Below, piece by piece: positions 36,101 to 48,600 of a DNA stretch of 64,000 nucleotides. Every line of letters begins with the position of its first letter. The stretch's first letter is position 1. The stretch spans positions 2,520,288-2,584,287 of the forward strand of contig VUYV01000041.1 in NCBI GenBank assembly GCA_008711295.1, in the 5' to 3' direction. The position numbers were made by a program, and so were the translations under genes. The notes under the pieces are model-generated. The model searched no databases. It had not been told where the DNA came from and saw only the letters and a program-made list of their open reading frames with translations. The stretch comes from Anarhynchus alexandrinus. Its lineage: Eukaryota > Chordata > Aves > Charadriiformes > Charadriidae.

Positions 36101-39100
36101 TTTTGCCCAGCAGATGGTTCTGAGGAGGCGCCTGAGGTACCATGGGCTTCCCTGCTTGGGCACCAAGAGCCTGGAGAGCCACAACAAGCAGTTTCAGTGC
36201 TCCCAATGGTGCACTGACAATATCTGATGCTCCTCACACATCCTAGGTGACCTGGCCCTACTGCCACACCACTCCCTTCAGGTCCTTTTCCGTTCTTTAC
36301 AGTCTTATGGCAGCCACTATCGCCTGTCTATCCCGGGGCATGGGTGGCCTCAGCAGCGTAGTGTGGGTGTTTGTCTCCATTTGGTGCCTTGCTTCTCCAG
36401 ACCAATGTCTTCTCTGTGGCAATTTACACCACAGGTAATGGGAAGGGTCGAGTGGGTAAGCAGAGGGTGTTCTTGTAGCAGACCCCAGAGGTGGTCAATA
36501 GAGGAACCCGTCTTCTCCCCAGGAATGCAGTGACAAAACACACTTGCAAGGTCAGGTACTGACCAGGGGAGTGAAGAGAAGATCAGGCCCTGACCGCATT
36601 GTTTACAGTAATGCAGGATAGAGATACTTAAGCTAGTTTGGGTAATAAAAACAATTGAAAAAAAGCCTGCATCTCTGCCAACAAACATATTCTGATGTCT
36701 GAGCTGGCTTGCTCTGGCCAGCACGTGCAACTACAATAATTTGGAGGATTAGGGTATGTTCAAGGGTTAGACTGTGGCCACATCTCCACAGATTTTCACA
36801 AGCATAGCAAAAGGTGTACCCTTAACAAAGACCATCTATTGCAACACTCAAGTCTTTGCTCCAAAGCTCATTACCTTTTTTTTTTTCCAGAAAGAGCATG
36901 GTTTTGTTTTGGTTTGGTTTGGTTTTTTTAAATAAGGGAAAAGGAACCTATTTTTTTTTTCCAAGCGCCATTCTTGGAAATTACCTTCTTGGCTGAAATT
37001 TTCTTGAAAAATATCAGCTTGGTGCAGATATTTCCTGCTTCCAGGAAAGCTTTTCTAGAGATCTGCCTCCTGTAAATGTTTATACAAACAGTTAAAGGCT
37101 GCCAAAGTTATAAGCCACTAAGAAAGAGGAGCTTAGAGTGGACAACAGTGAAACCTTAATAATAGCATTGCCAACTTCACTTAATAAGCAGATGCATTCA
37201 ATATGGATTTATATAATAAATGCTAGCTTAGATATTAAACCATTGTACCATTTTTTTGCTACACAATAAACAAAGATTTAGCATATCCATGCACAATGCA
37301 GAGTATTTTCTGGCAAATGTTGTATATCTAAAATTATCGTTAAGGTTGTTTATCAGTTGTAGGTTGCAATGGACTGATATTGATGTTCCTTTCATGTGAT
37401 GCTTCACATAAGGCAAGTGGCTACTTGTCTTGACAGATTGTAAAAGATATGTAATTAGAAGGGGAAAGGGGCTAGTTCATGCCTGTGACACTTTATGGTT
37501 TTACATGCTTCTGTGAATTGGACATAAAACACGTCAGCTCATCTGTGGTTTTGTGGGTTCTTGCTTTAAACACTCAAGAAGAAGCTCTTATCATTTTTTA
37601 TCTCTGGGAAATGAGATCTAGAGGATTAAATGATACAATTAAGGATTTATTTAACAACTGATATCAAATCCACAGCTAAACAGTCTTGTCTAAGTTTAAT
37701 TCACAATCCTATCATGTTGAAACCCCAAGAATTTTAATGGAGGTATGACTTTACGTTAAGTAGTTGATGAGATGATTCACGATAGAGTCAAGTGGATGGC
37801 AATGCCTGTGTCCCTCTGAACTTGGCTGTCCGAGGAGCAGCTGAGGAGCGGCAGCAGGTGACAGTGCTTCTGTCCCAGCACTGGGACACCAGCTCCCACT
37901 GGAAGACCCTGGGAGACACTTTACCCATCCAGAAGATAAGAGTGGCTGGAAACCTGACTGCCGTGATACTTGTTCACCATTTAATAATTCACTGAATTTA
38001 GGTCTGCGGAGAAACTTTCCCACAGGCCATGTTGACAATGACCTTTAAAATACGGCTCTGCTTTTTGTGGTGTTTGGGGAGCAGCACTTACCGGACTTAA
38101 GAACCTGTATTTTGTGGGGTATCTTTGAGGCTATGTATAACTGATCTCCATTCCTCTAATACGCTATTCATACAATAGGTTTTCTTTATGGGTCCATTAC
38201 TTGCAGTGCTAAACTTGACAGAATTTCAGGGAGTGTATTCTGAAAATAAAAAGTTCATCTGCATGAAACTGAATTTTTTTTTTTCCCTGAATAGTCAACA
38301 CCAGTAAATTAAGTATAGATGGAAAATACTGCAGAGCAGTGTTTCTGATGCTGAGCAAATATATGAGTATATAATAGCTTATACAAATGAAAAATACAAC
38401 CTTTTTGATGTTGCCAAGTTTACTCCAGCCTCAGCTAATGGGCTAAAAGGTGCAAGCTAAGCACATTGATTGGAGCTGTAATGTCTTTAGCAAATGAGGG
38501 AAATTGAATACCCTTTGCCTGCATAACCTTTGCCTTCACTGGTTTTGCTTTATTCACATTTGGAAGTACACATCATCTCCAAGTGTGTTTAAATAGCAGC
38601 AGGATGGAAGTAATGACTGTGCTTTCAAGGGCAGAATGCCCCCGAGTTCCATGGGAACTGGATGCTAAATTATACTAAAAATTCATAGAGCGCACATGAC
38701 TCAGACTTGAGTCGTGCATCTGAAATGTTGTTGTAATGAAAAGCATCACTTTATTGTGGTTTTTTTTTACTTATAGACAAGGCAAATCCATTTTATATCT
38801 TTTTAAAATATGGTTTACTTCCCATATTTTCTCTGGTTTAATATTCATATGTGTATTTCATATATATGTGATACCACAAAACAGTGTAGACAATACTATG
38901 CATATTAATCTATATTTCTGTGCTACATATGTATATATGCTCTATTTTATTTACTAACAACCATTTTATTTCAGACATCAGAAAAATGCGGGATTCCGCT
39001 GTGTCTGAGAGCACTGATTACGTTCACAATGGTGAACAGATTAACCATTTAGTTGCAGGTATCAAGGTTGTCACTCAAACTGGCAGCACCTCAGAATAGC

Positions 39101-42100
39101 TAAAGCTTATCAAAAATTGTCTGGATTGGAAATGACAGCCATACATGCATGAATGCGTCTGTATGGCTGGATGATTGTTGAAGTGTGAAGTGAAGAAGTT
39201 CACTTCAGTTTATTTTTTATCATAATTACTGTATTTCATGAGGGAACGTTGACTTGCCACTTGGTAAATACAAGGGGAAACAGAAAGAAACTTCATTCTC
39301 TTATCATCTTTGTCTCCCAAAGGTCACCACATTTGAACAAAGCGTATTTATTTCATTCCTTATGCATTTACGTAGCCATTTACTGTACTCTGTATAAGTG
39401 AAGCAGAATAATTTTTTGCGAGACTAATTAAAAGTTGCATGGTAGAAAATGTTTTTGTGATCACACCACCGTAACGAAATCGAGCTGTCTTTACTGACGT
39501 GTGCTCCATTTACTGTTTTTTTTTAAAACATATTTCCCACACTTCCAGCAGATCGTTGTTTTTTAAGAGCAAAAACATGGTAAAGTTTTTCATCCTAGGC
39601 AAAGTAATATCCTCAATGAACATATTTAGGAAAAAAATTGTGGCGATTTATCTCATCTTTGTTCTATTTGTTGTGCGGCTTTATACTGCTTCCTAGCTCT
39701 AGAATGTCTTAGAAAACTTCCACGTCAAATCAAGAACAGCCAACTTGCCCCCGACTCGATAGGATCGGTGCATAAAGTTTATTTGTCTCCATCCAAGTGG
39801 CGTTAAAGTCTCCTTCAGTTCCAGCATAAAGTAACAACCTGGTCATTTTACCGTGTTCTACAATTCGGATCCCATGTGGAGTAAACATTTAGTGAATGGA
39901 AGAAGCCATTAATTTAGTTCTGTGATTTAATTGTAGACTGTTAATGGAGTTGAGTGTTGCACTGAGAAAGCCTGGAGGTTTTTGCATGACAGATGGACAA
40001 ACCCAAGCTTTTATTAAAAAAAAAAAAAAATTAAATTCCCCCAAGTTAGCTCAAACCACAGTTAATTTTTCCCAAAGACTGCCATAGGCGGGGACAGGAC
40101 TTAGTTCTGTGGCTGATGTTTTTGAGGACAAAATGGTCTACCGAAAGGGGAAGGTCCAGTTTTAACTGGCACAGCTCCTCAAAGTGCCCATTTGGCTTCC
40201 ACAGAGAATTTGGGAGGTTTTGTTTTTCAGGTGTTATGCACCTAATTAAAATGGAAGAATTAATACTGGCTGGGTGTATATGCAAAGGCAACTGCTGTAT
40301 CTGAACTGGCCAGTGGATAAAGCATTGATAAGAGCAGAAGTTCATACTATGCCCTGAAAGACTAAAACATGTGACAGCTTTGATGCACTCTGTCGTTATA
40401 AGTGTGGGGTCAGGGAATGGTCTTACCGCTGCTACTGGTCCAGCAAGTGGCCTTCAGCAAGTTCTGAAACTCCCGTTTGCAAAGCAGGGACATTTTTTGC
40501 TGTTCTGACCATCATCGCATGATTTTATTGGTGTTATGATGGCACCTAGAAGGCTTATGCAAGATTGAGGCTCTGCTGTGTGGGGCACCCGACAACCGTG
40601 AAGAGGGTGCCCTGCAGAGATACCAAACCGTGGGTGGGAAAAGGAAGCATCACTGAAAATGTGAAGAATGCAGGCAAGAAAGGTAAAACTTAATGCTCTA
40701 CCTGCCATTCAGGAAGTGAAAAAGACATTGCCAGGATCTATCAGTTTTTGTTGCAAAGCTGTGACTGTCTAACGCGCAAACCCATACATATATTTTTCCC
40801 TTCTCGGTGGCTGACCACAAGAGGGAGGGCAAAACGCCTCCCTTTCCAAATGCGTGCAAATGGCTCTGAGATATGGATAGATATGGGATTGTCAACTCCA
40901 ATTAGTTGGTGAAATGACCTACTGTACTTCTCTTCTATAGGTATTACAAAAGCCGTTCCGCCCATGAATTAGGCGTCGGTGAGAAGCTGAATTTAAGCCC
41001 ACTATTGTATGGGAATGTCCACTCCGCTTTGCCACACTAAAGACATTCAGGCAGGCAGAACACCCTCCGCCGACTCATTAGGGCATACATTAGAGGCAAA
41101 CTCGCTGCGCTCGCCATGAACCCACAGCGCTCTCGTGAATGGTAGCCCTTGGTGGACGCTTGCAGGGCAGGCCGGTTCCCACAGCACCCCGCTGATCCCC
41201 TGTGAACAGATTCGCAGCTCCCCGCTGGCTGCAGAAATGGATTGCTTGCCCCATCCTCACCCGCCACTGACAGCCCTCATAATAATAACCTGCCCAGGAG
41301 GCGAGGGACGGGGACGGGTTTCTGACAACTCATTAGCCTGAGATGCGGTCGGTTCCTGCCAGGGATCACCACCAACACCGCAGAGGGAGCGGGACGATGC
41401 CGGGCAACACCGGTCGGACCCTTTTCGGGGCCATCCTTTCCCGAAACAGTTACTTTTGTCCTCGGAAAGGAGCGCCGGCGGAGGGTGGTGCTGCGAAGAA
41501 TCCCGAGGGGGGAAAAAACCAGAAAAATTGGCAGTGCAAGAAGTGCTGATGAGAAAAATGAGGCCAGCAGGGGGTCGTATGATACTACAATGAAACCACA
41601 GCTGCTCAGAGGGATGGGAGGCCGCCCTCGGCTTAGGCACACACGCACACATCCTCCGACCTCGAGGCAGCAGTTCAGTTCTGAGGTCCTGGGTCGGATC
41701 TCTGTAGTGCTCTCTGTCTTCTTCCTGTGGCTTCACCAGGACATCGCGATGAAGGTATCAGTCTGGGAAAAGAAATCAAGAAAAGAACTGGGAAGACTCT
41801 CTTAAATATTGCTTTTCGCTGTTCTCTGCAGTTTGTCTTTTAAAATCCAGGTGCACTGAACTACCCTGTGATTTTTTGGCCCAGTCGAAGACCGCGCATG
41901 ATATTCTGCCTACTCCCCTGTGTCTCTGAAGTGGTAGACAGGGCACTTCTGAGTCTGGCAGAAACGGTCGTGGGGCATAACTGGTCTATGAAAACCACCA
42001 ACTAGAAGTTCCTCAGGCTGGTTCAGCAGGAGGGGATGTGGAAGGCTGTCCATGAAGAGCCATTTTTTTCTGGCTGTCATGGAATGTTGTTAGCTTACCT

Positions 42101-45100
42101 CCGTCTTGGAGACTGATCCTTGCAAAGGAGAGATCTTCACTCAAAGCACCCAACAAGAGCCATGTGGAGTAGATTGGTCACTACAGGCAAGAGATGCCCT
42201 TGCTTCTAATGGGATGGGAGCAAGACGTGGAATCTTAAAGGAGGACACATATTTCACCTTTTACTTTCTTTGCTTTGATATGTTGTGTGATATCAGAGGC
42301 AATTTTCTATGCAAACCGAAACCCTGGACTGCATGTCCTCTAACTGATGTTTTCAAGTTTAATCATTAGACTCATAAAGAGCAAACCAGTTGATTTATAA
42401 GGTCTTTGTCTGGCTGCATACTGGTAGACAATGAAAAATTAATGAGTTTGCTACACATTTTAGTGCAGAAACAAGAAACGGCTTCACTAAGAGAAGTAGT
42501 TTTCAGCACTACTGCAGAGAAATGCCGTCTGCGAGGAATGGAGACAGTCACGCTAAAGCAAATGCCAGCAACACCCAATTTGACAGCAAAGAAAGTAAAA
42601 ACCAATTCAGGCCATAAATAAGTAAATAAATAAAAAGAATCATCACAGTGTGTTGTTCCCATAGCTCAGCTGCTTTGGAAATAAGAATGAAGACTTTCTG
42701 AACCACAGCTCTCAAAGTACTTGAGTATTGTGGTCAGGGAAGGCTCACGGCTATTGCTAAAGTTTCGGGGGATGTAAAATCACAAAGAAACAACTTCTGT
42801 TTCAGAAGGGAGGGAAATGGGAAGGAGTGAATCCACACGCAGTGGTCTAAAACTGTGTTATTTTCTTGTTTCTGCCTTCTACGCAGCCCGTCTTGTAGGC
42901 AGGACTTAAACTACGGAGATGCAGAGATATTCCAGGCACACTGGAGACATTCCAGACCTGCAAATAGTCCCCCTTAGTCATGGAAGCAATAACATAAAGT
43001 AAATCATATTGAAGCTTTTTAACAACTTTATTAATGAACTGGAAAGGGAGGAGCATGTCAATGAGATTAGTAGAAAATGTTAAATTTGAATGTGCTGCAG
43101 GCAGAAAAATTTCTCAAAGACAAATGTGGGGATTAAAATGACCAAGTAAAATTGATATGGAGTCATTCAGTTTTGGGAACTATAATTGTTGAAAAGGAAG
43201 TCAAAAATATAGATGTAGGTTTTACATTGGTCCTCACAGCACATGCAGTCTGTCCAGGCAGCCAAAGGAACTGACCTCCTGTAAAAATAGAGGCCCAGCA
43301 GATGTACATCACGGTGACATCACCTGCTGGCAAGTGACAGCTGGTACTATCCCGCTGGCCTAAAACGTAGCTATTGATGGAAAAAGGTGAAAAGAGAGAA
43401 AAAGAAATTAAATTAATCCAAATGAAAAGGCTGGCTGACATGGTCTAAGGCTGTGGTGAGATACAGCTAAGTAAACAAGGCACGTGTTGTTCCCAGACTG
43501 TCTTGAGAAAGACATGGAAAAACCTGTAGAAGCTGTCCTTCATGGGAGACTCAAACAGGAGAGCAAAGAAATGGCTGTGGATGTGGATGTGTGCTTTGTC
43601 AAAGGCAGGGTAAGTCAGGCTCTGCTATTGGGATAAACCACAGAAGTATCTTGTCCTTCCCACCAGGAAGGCTCAGCTGCTAGAGGGAGAAACTCTGATT
43701 TTGTGAAGAAGGAACTATGATCAGCGGGGTAGGCAGGAGTGCAGCTGGGGGTTTGTACACAGTAAAATGGTCTTGGGAGGGAGGCAGCCACGGACAGCTG
43801 AGACACTTTCCTCTGGAAACCTTCCTCCAGGGGATTCGCCAATGACACCAGTGTCCAGTTTTCTGGAGCAGATTCATATTCCTGAATTACCTTTAAGCAC
43901 ACAGTACAAAGCAGAGAACAAGCTTTATTATCTATTTCCAAGGATCTCTGGCTTACCAAACTAATATCAAAGAAGCTTTCTTCAAGTACTAAAAACTCGC
44001 TTGGGCAGAAGAAAATTGCGTGACTGAAAATGCACATTCTTTTGGATTTATTTTTTTCAAAGTGTTTTGTAAATAATGATCTTCTTGGGTGTGGAAATTT
44101 CCTCTAGGATGGAAAATAGTGATCTTCCTGGAGATGACTATGTGTTTTTGAATTGCCTTCAAATTTGAAAGTGGTTGCACTCTTGCTAAAGGCTGTTGTT
44201 TGAAGTGGTTGCTGCACTTGCGCATGGATGGACTCCAGCTGATGGTGCCACATCTTCCAACAGTACATCGATAACTAGAAAAAACGTGCTTTGCTTCCAT
44301 GTTCATTTTCAGCACTGAATTTAAAATGGGCTCAAAAAGACCAACAAAGAAGGAAAGACAAAACTTGACTGACTGAGCCAAAAGAGACATAGTCCAAAGG
44401 AACAAAGATTTCAGCGTTGCATCTCAGAGCCACTAACAGAGCTGTGCTGGTTGCAGCCCCCCATCTTAAAATCTCAAATAAAATATCTGCAATAATGTTC
44501 TCCTCACTGTGATCCAGTCCACAAATTTGCAAGTGAGGTGCAGCCCAATGTTTGAAGCCAAAAGTGCCTGGTGAAATGCAGGAGTCTGGAGGGAAGCGAG
44601 TCAGCAGGAATCCACAGAGGAGAAGGAGCCTTTAGAGGAGACTGATGCTAAGGGCCACCACCTCTGTGAATGCAACAATCAGCAGCTCATCTGATATTCC
44701 TCCAGGCAGAGGAAGGAGCTGATGTTACTTTTCCTAGTGCGTGAACAGCTCCACTTTCTGGGTGTGCATTCATATGGAAGTGTATCAGACAAGGAAAAAA
44801 TGGTTTCACATGAATCTTCCCACTTTATGATATGGAGGCTATATATAAAATGTGTTTTAATAATGTTTGGAAAGGCTTCACAGCAAGCCATTTTGATACG
44901 TTCCACTGAAACTACTTTTCAATGGGAAAACAAACATGTAAAGAAAAAAAGAGGATGTTTTTCAAACTCTCCAGGAGATTTTTTTGGCTTTTGTACATTT
45001 CCTTCCAAGCCCATTAAACACTCTTTCCCAAAGTCAAAGCACTTCTTTCACTGCAGCAGGCTGAATGAGTTCAGAAAAGTGGCCAGCCCCAAGTTGTCAG

Positions 45101-45640
45101 TGCCATTTCTGACCTCCCTTATAATATTTTAGATACCTCAGATATTTCTCCGTCAAGCTCTCTGAAGGCAAGAACTGTTAAATCACATCTGTAAACTGAA
45201 GCATGGAGAATTCTTTACGTGTGTAAAATTCCTTCTCATTATATAGAGAGAAATAGTTTACAGACTGCTCTAAGTACAAGGCAAATAACTCACCAGAACA
45301 ATAGGAATAATATATACAAGCCTCTTAGCCTTGATGATCTTGTTTGGCAACACATGTCTGAATGGCTTGACTGGATTACTTGAAAGTAACTAAATTAAAT
45401 ACTGTCTTTTGTTCATCAGCTGAGAGATTTCTTCTAAGCACTCTACTCCAGTCCTGAAACATCTGCAGATAAATGAGAAAAAGAAAAGAAGGCAAAATAG
45501 CACATAAAGGGGATTTAACTCTCTCTTAAACAGAAATGCAAATGAAGGGATTCCGGCTAGCTTGGGAGATCCCCGCTCAGGGAGATCGATGCTGGAGACT
45601 GGACAGGAATTATATGAACATACATTTCTAGGAGCATCCA
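33103..45640. other. Intergenic gene-poor block, first part
   Basis: No gene recognised. The longest open frame is 159 codons at 41257-41736 minus, in a GC-richer patch (about 41030-41750), without family resemblance. Simple sequence includes a GT-rich tract at about 36900-36928 and A runs near 40018. The stretch 38400-38720, with several TAAT-type and GATTGG-type motifs, could be a conserved regulatory element, but this needs cross-species comparison. Confidence 0.45.
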
Positions 45641-45662
45641 TGTCACCCAGAGCTGCAAAACT

Positions 45663-45681
45663 GGGGGGGTGGGGGGGGTGG
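45663..45681 (+). repeat. G-run cluster
   Basis: Two long G runs separated by one T, followed by TGG: GGGGGGGTGGGGGGGGTGG. It is able in principle to form a G-quadruplex on the plus strand; no gene is near. Confidence 0.8.
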
Positions 45682-48600
45682 AATCCATGGTCATATTCAG
45701 AAGACACGATAAATTATCATTTAGTACTTATACAGGAAAATGTCAAAAGATCAGATCAGAATCGGATTCTCATGTGCAAGGCTGAATTTACACATGTGAA
45801 GACACTCTCCTGGAAAGCTCCTCCCCTCCTGAAAGCTTGAATTTCTCTCATGAAACTATACTTGAGATATATGGGACATACTGAGCTGTTCACATACATT
45901 GGTGCATGGGTTTGAGTGGTGACTGACATATTTTCAAACATATCAAGCTCCATGTATTCTTTGTGCACTCCTGCTGAGACAGCAAATCCCTGGATAAATG
46001 CTTGCACCACATCCCTGAGTGGAAGGCTCCCGCATTTTATTTCCTCCAGTGCTCCCTGCATCGTGTCTGTACCTCGGTCAGAGGCAGCGCTGCTCCAAGC
46101 CCTGTGGTTGCCCAGCCCATGATCTCTCAGGTCCGGCAACAGAAGATCTGGATCCAGGAGAACAGCCAGAGTGCTGTGTCACAGCCATGGGGTAAACCTC
46201 ACAAGGTCTTTTTCCTGGACACTTCCTTTGTTTTCCACCTGGAAGTTTTGCGCGGGTGGATTTTGCCAGCTCCCTGCACGGGCCCTGGATTTCCTGACCT
46301 CCCTCTCAAGCAGGAAGGTTGGACCATGCTGCACCTTCCCAGGCTGCTCCATAGCACTGACTGCTCCAGTCACTGCAAACGTGCAATGCCATCCCACTGG
46401 CACGTGTTTCTGAACGGGACGGCCAGGCCTGTGCTCCCTCCCCGCTGCAGCTGAGTGCCGCTGCCCTCCCGGGCACTGCATCCCACCTGCAAGTGCTGAC
46501 GCCCATCGCAGGACCCCAGGCACGCCATGTTCTTACATGCTCAGAGGTAGATGTTGAAAGGTGTGTTTTTTTAGAGTTACTAGCCATTTTTTGTCTGAAG
46601 CATCTGCTCTGCTGTGTGCTTTCTTGCTGTCTCTTATTCCCTCAAACAAGGAGGAAGCCAAGGTTTTGTGAGCCAAGTCTAATCCTGTTTACATGATGCT
46701 TTTAACTCCTGTATTACTAGTTCAAAGCACGTGTCCAAATTTAGAAGCAAGAATAACACAACCTCAGGCTTTGCACTCATCAGATCTCACTAATTAAGCA
46801 TGTTCAGGCCTGGTCAGTGGAAAGTTATCAAAAAATTGTCTGCCTTAGATAGGAGTGGTCTCAGAGACTGCAGGTGATGTACTTCTCTCAGTAATCAACT
46901 ACTGTCATGACCACGCTTAGCTTGGCAGTTTTGAACATCTGGAGCAGAGTTTGATTTAATTGCATGCACAGCAGTTCACACTCATTTTTCCATGCAGAAA
47001 GGGAAAACCAGCCTGATTTTGAAGACCAGCACAGGGCTACTTGGCATTTAAATCCCCAAATTCCTGTCCGGAGGACAGAGAAGGATTTTGATGCTGCAGA
47101 ACGTGTGTGCTGGCCATCTGCACAGTGCCATCTCCTCATGCCAACCCCTGAATACATAATGAAAATGCTGACGATTCAGGCTGGGCTGGTGCTGATGCTC
47201 ATTTATCATCAGTAAAATACTGAAATATTTTTTGCCAGAGGAAGGATGTTGATTGAGGTATCAAGCTCCAAAGAGAACGATTCTCTTCTTTGTCCTGCTT
47301 ATCTGTCTGATCCCTACACTCATCTCGCCATGTTGTTGTTAACACACTTCTCACGTTTGAGTGAAACTCAGCTTCTGTTAAAATGGCATAAACAACCTGT
47401 ATAAGACTTCAGTATTAACCAGATTTATCACTTCATAGCGGATAGCTGAGTTTAGCCCTAAAAAAAGTTTTGCAAACAGCTTAGGGATGGTCATTACAAC
47501 ACAAGTGGTTGTAATAAACTACTTTATGTAGAAGACGCTATTTTGCCAATGACAAATGCTCTACAACTGGAGAAAGATTAGTACATATATGCAAAACTTC
47601 ACAGCAGACTTTCTGCTACAAAGTTTTAACAACCCCGTAACTCCCTAGCTATGTTGCAAACACGAAGCTTCATCAGGTGACAGAAATGCCCACAAGGTCC
47701 ATCATCTTTGCCACAGAATCGATGTCTGGTCCAAAGCAAGCCAGGGTCAATGCCTTGAAGTCATGAAGTGCTTCTGATTTCACCTGAATTATACCAAAGT
47801 TAAAAAGAGACAGAAGGTAAAGGGACAATTTACAGATCTAAACTAAAGAAGATTCCTGCCTACGACAGGGTACTATCTTTTAACTCTTTATTAAGAAACT
47901 TTGTCACATTCATCACACCTTTTGAGAGTGTCAACCAGTTTGGCTTTTCAATAGCCAGTAAACAGCAACAGTCATTTTTTTAAAATACAAAGTGAAAATC
48001 AAGGTGGTTTTTGCAAACAGTGTCTAATTCTTTTTGTATAATGCTGTCAGATTGAGAAATATCATTGTTCCCCTTGCAGCTAATTTCTAATTCTAGGTAG
48101 GCAGAAATTATCAGTATATTTTAATTTGAACATAAAAAAAGCTCTCTCTTCTTTGTTAGTTGTCTGCATAATCAGCACAGCTTTGGTCATGTTTCTCATC
48201 ATTTTCTGTGAGTTCTAGGACATCTGATAGAACAAGATGGTGTGCTAGCAGTGGAGTGTAATGACAGATCCACCTGCAATCCGGTAGCCTGATATTAATC
48301 CATTATTTCCATTTCTACTTTTCTCCAGTAAGAAAGTACTCATCCAAAACCTGAGTGCCTTTGCAATTGTCAATGACTAATTAACAATTTAAATGCCCAA
48401 CCTTTCTCAAGGCTCATAGCTTTGAGCCATTTTAGCATCTAAGGTGAGTAATTCTATGGCCCTGGTGGGAAGGCAAGAAAAGGAAGAAGAAGGTCTTAGT
48501 GGTATTGGGAGTTTGCCACTGCAGTTGTAAACTAGCTTTGCTATTTCCCTGGCATACCAGGATTTCAGCAACAACCCCATACAAAGCAGGTATGGAAACA

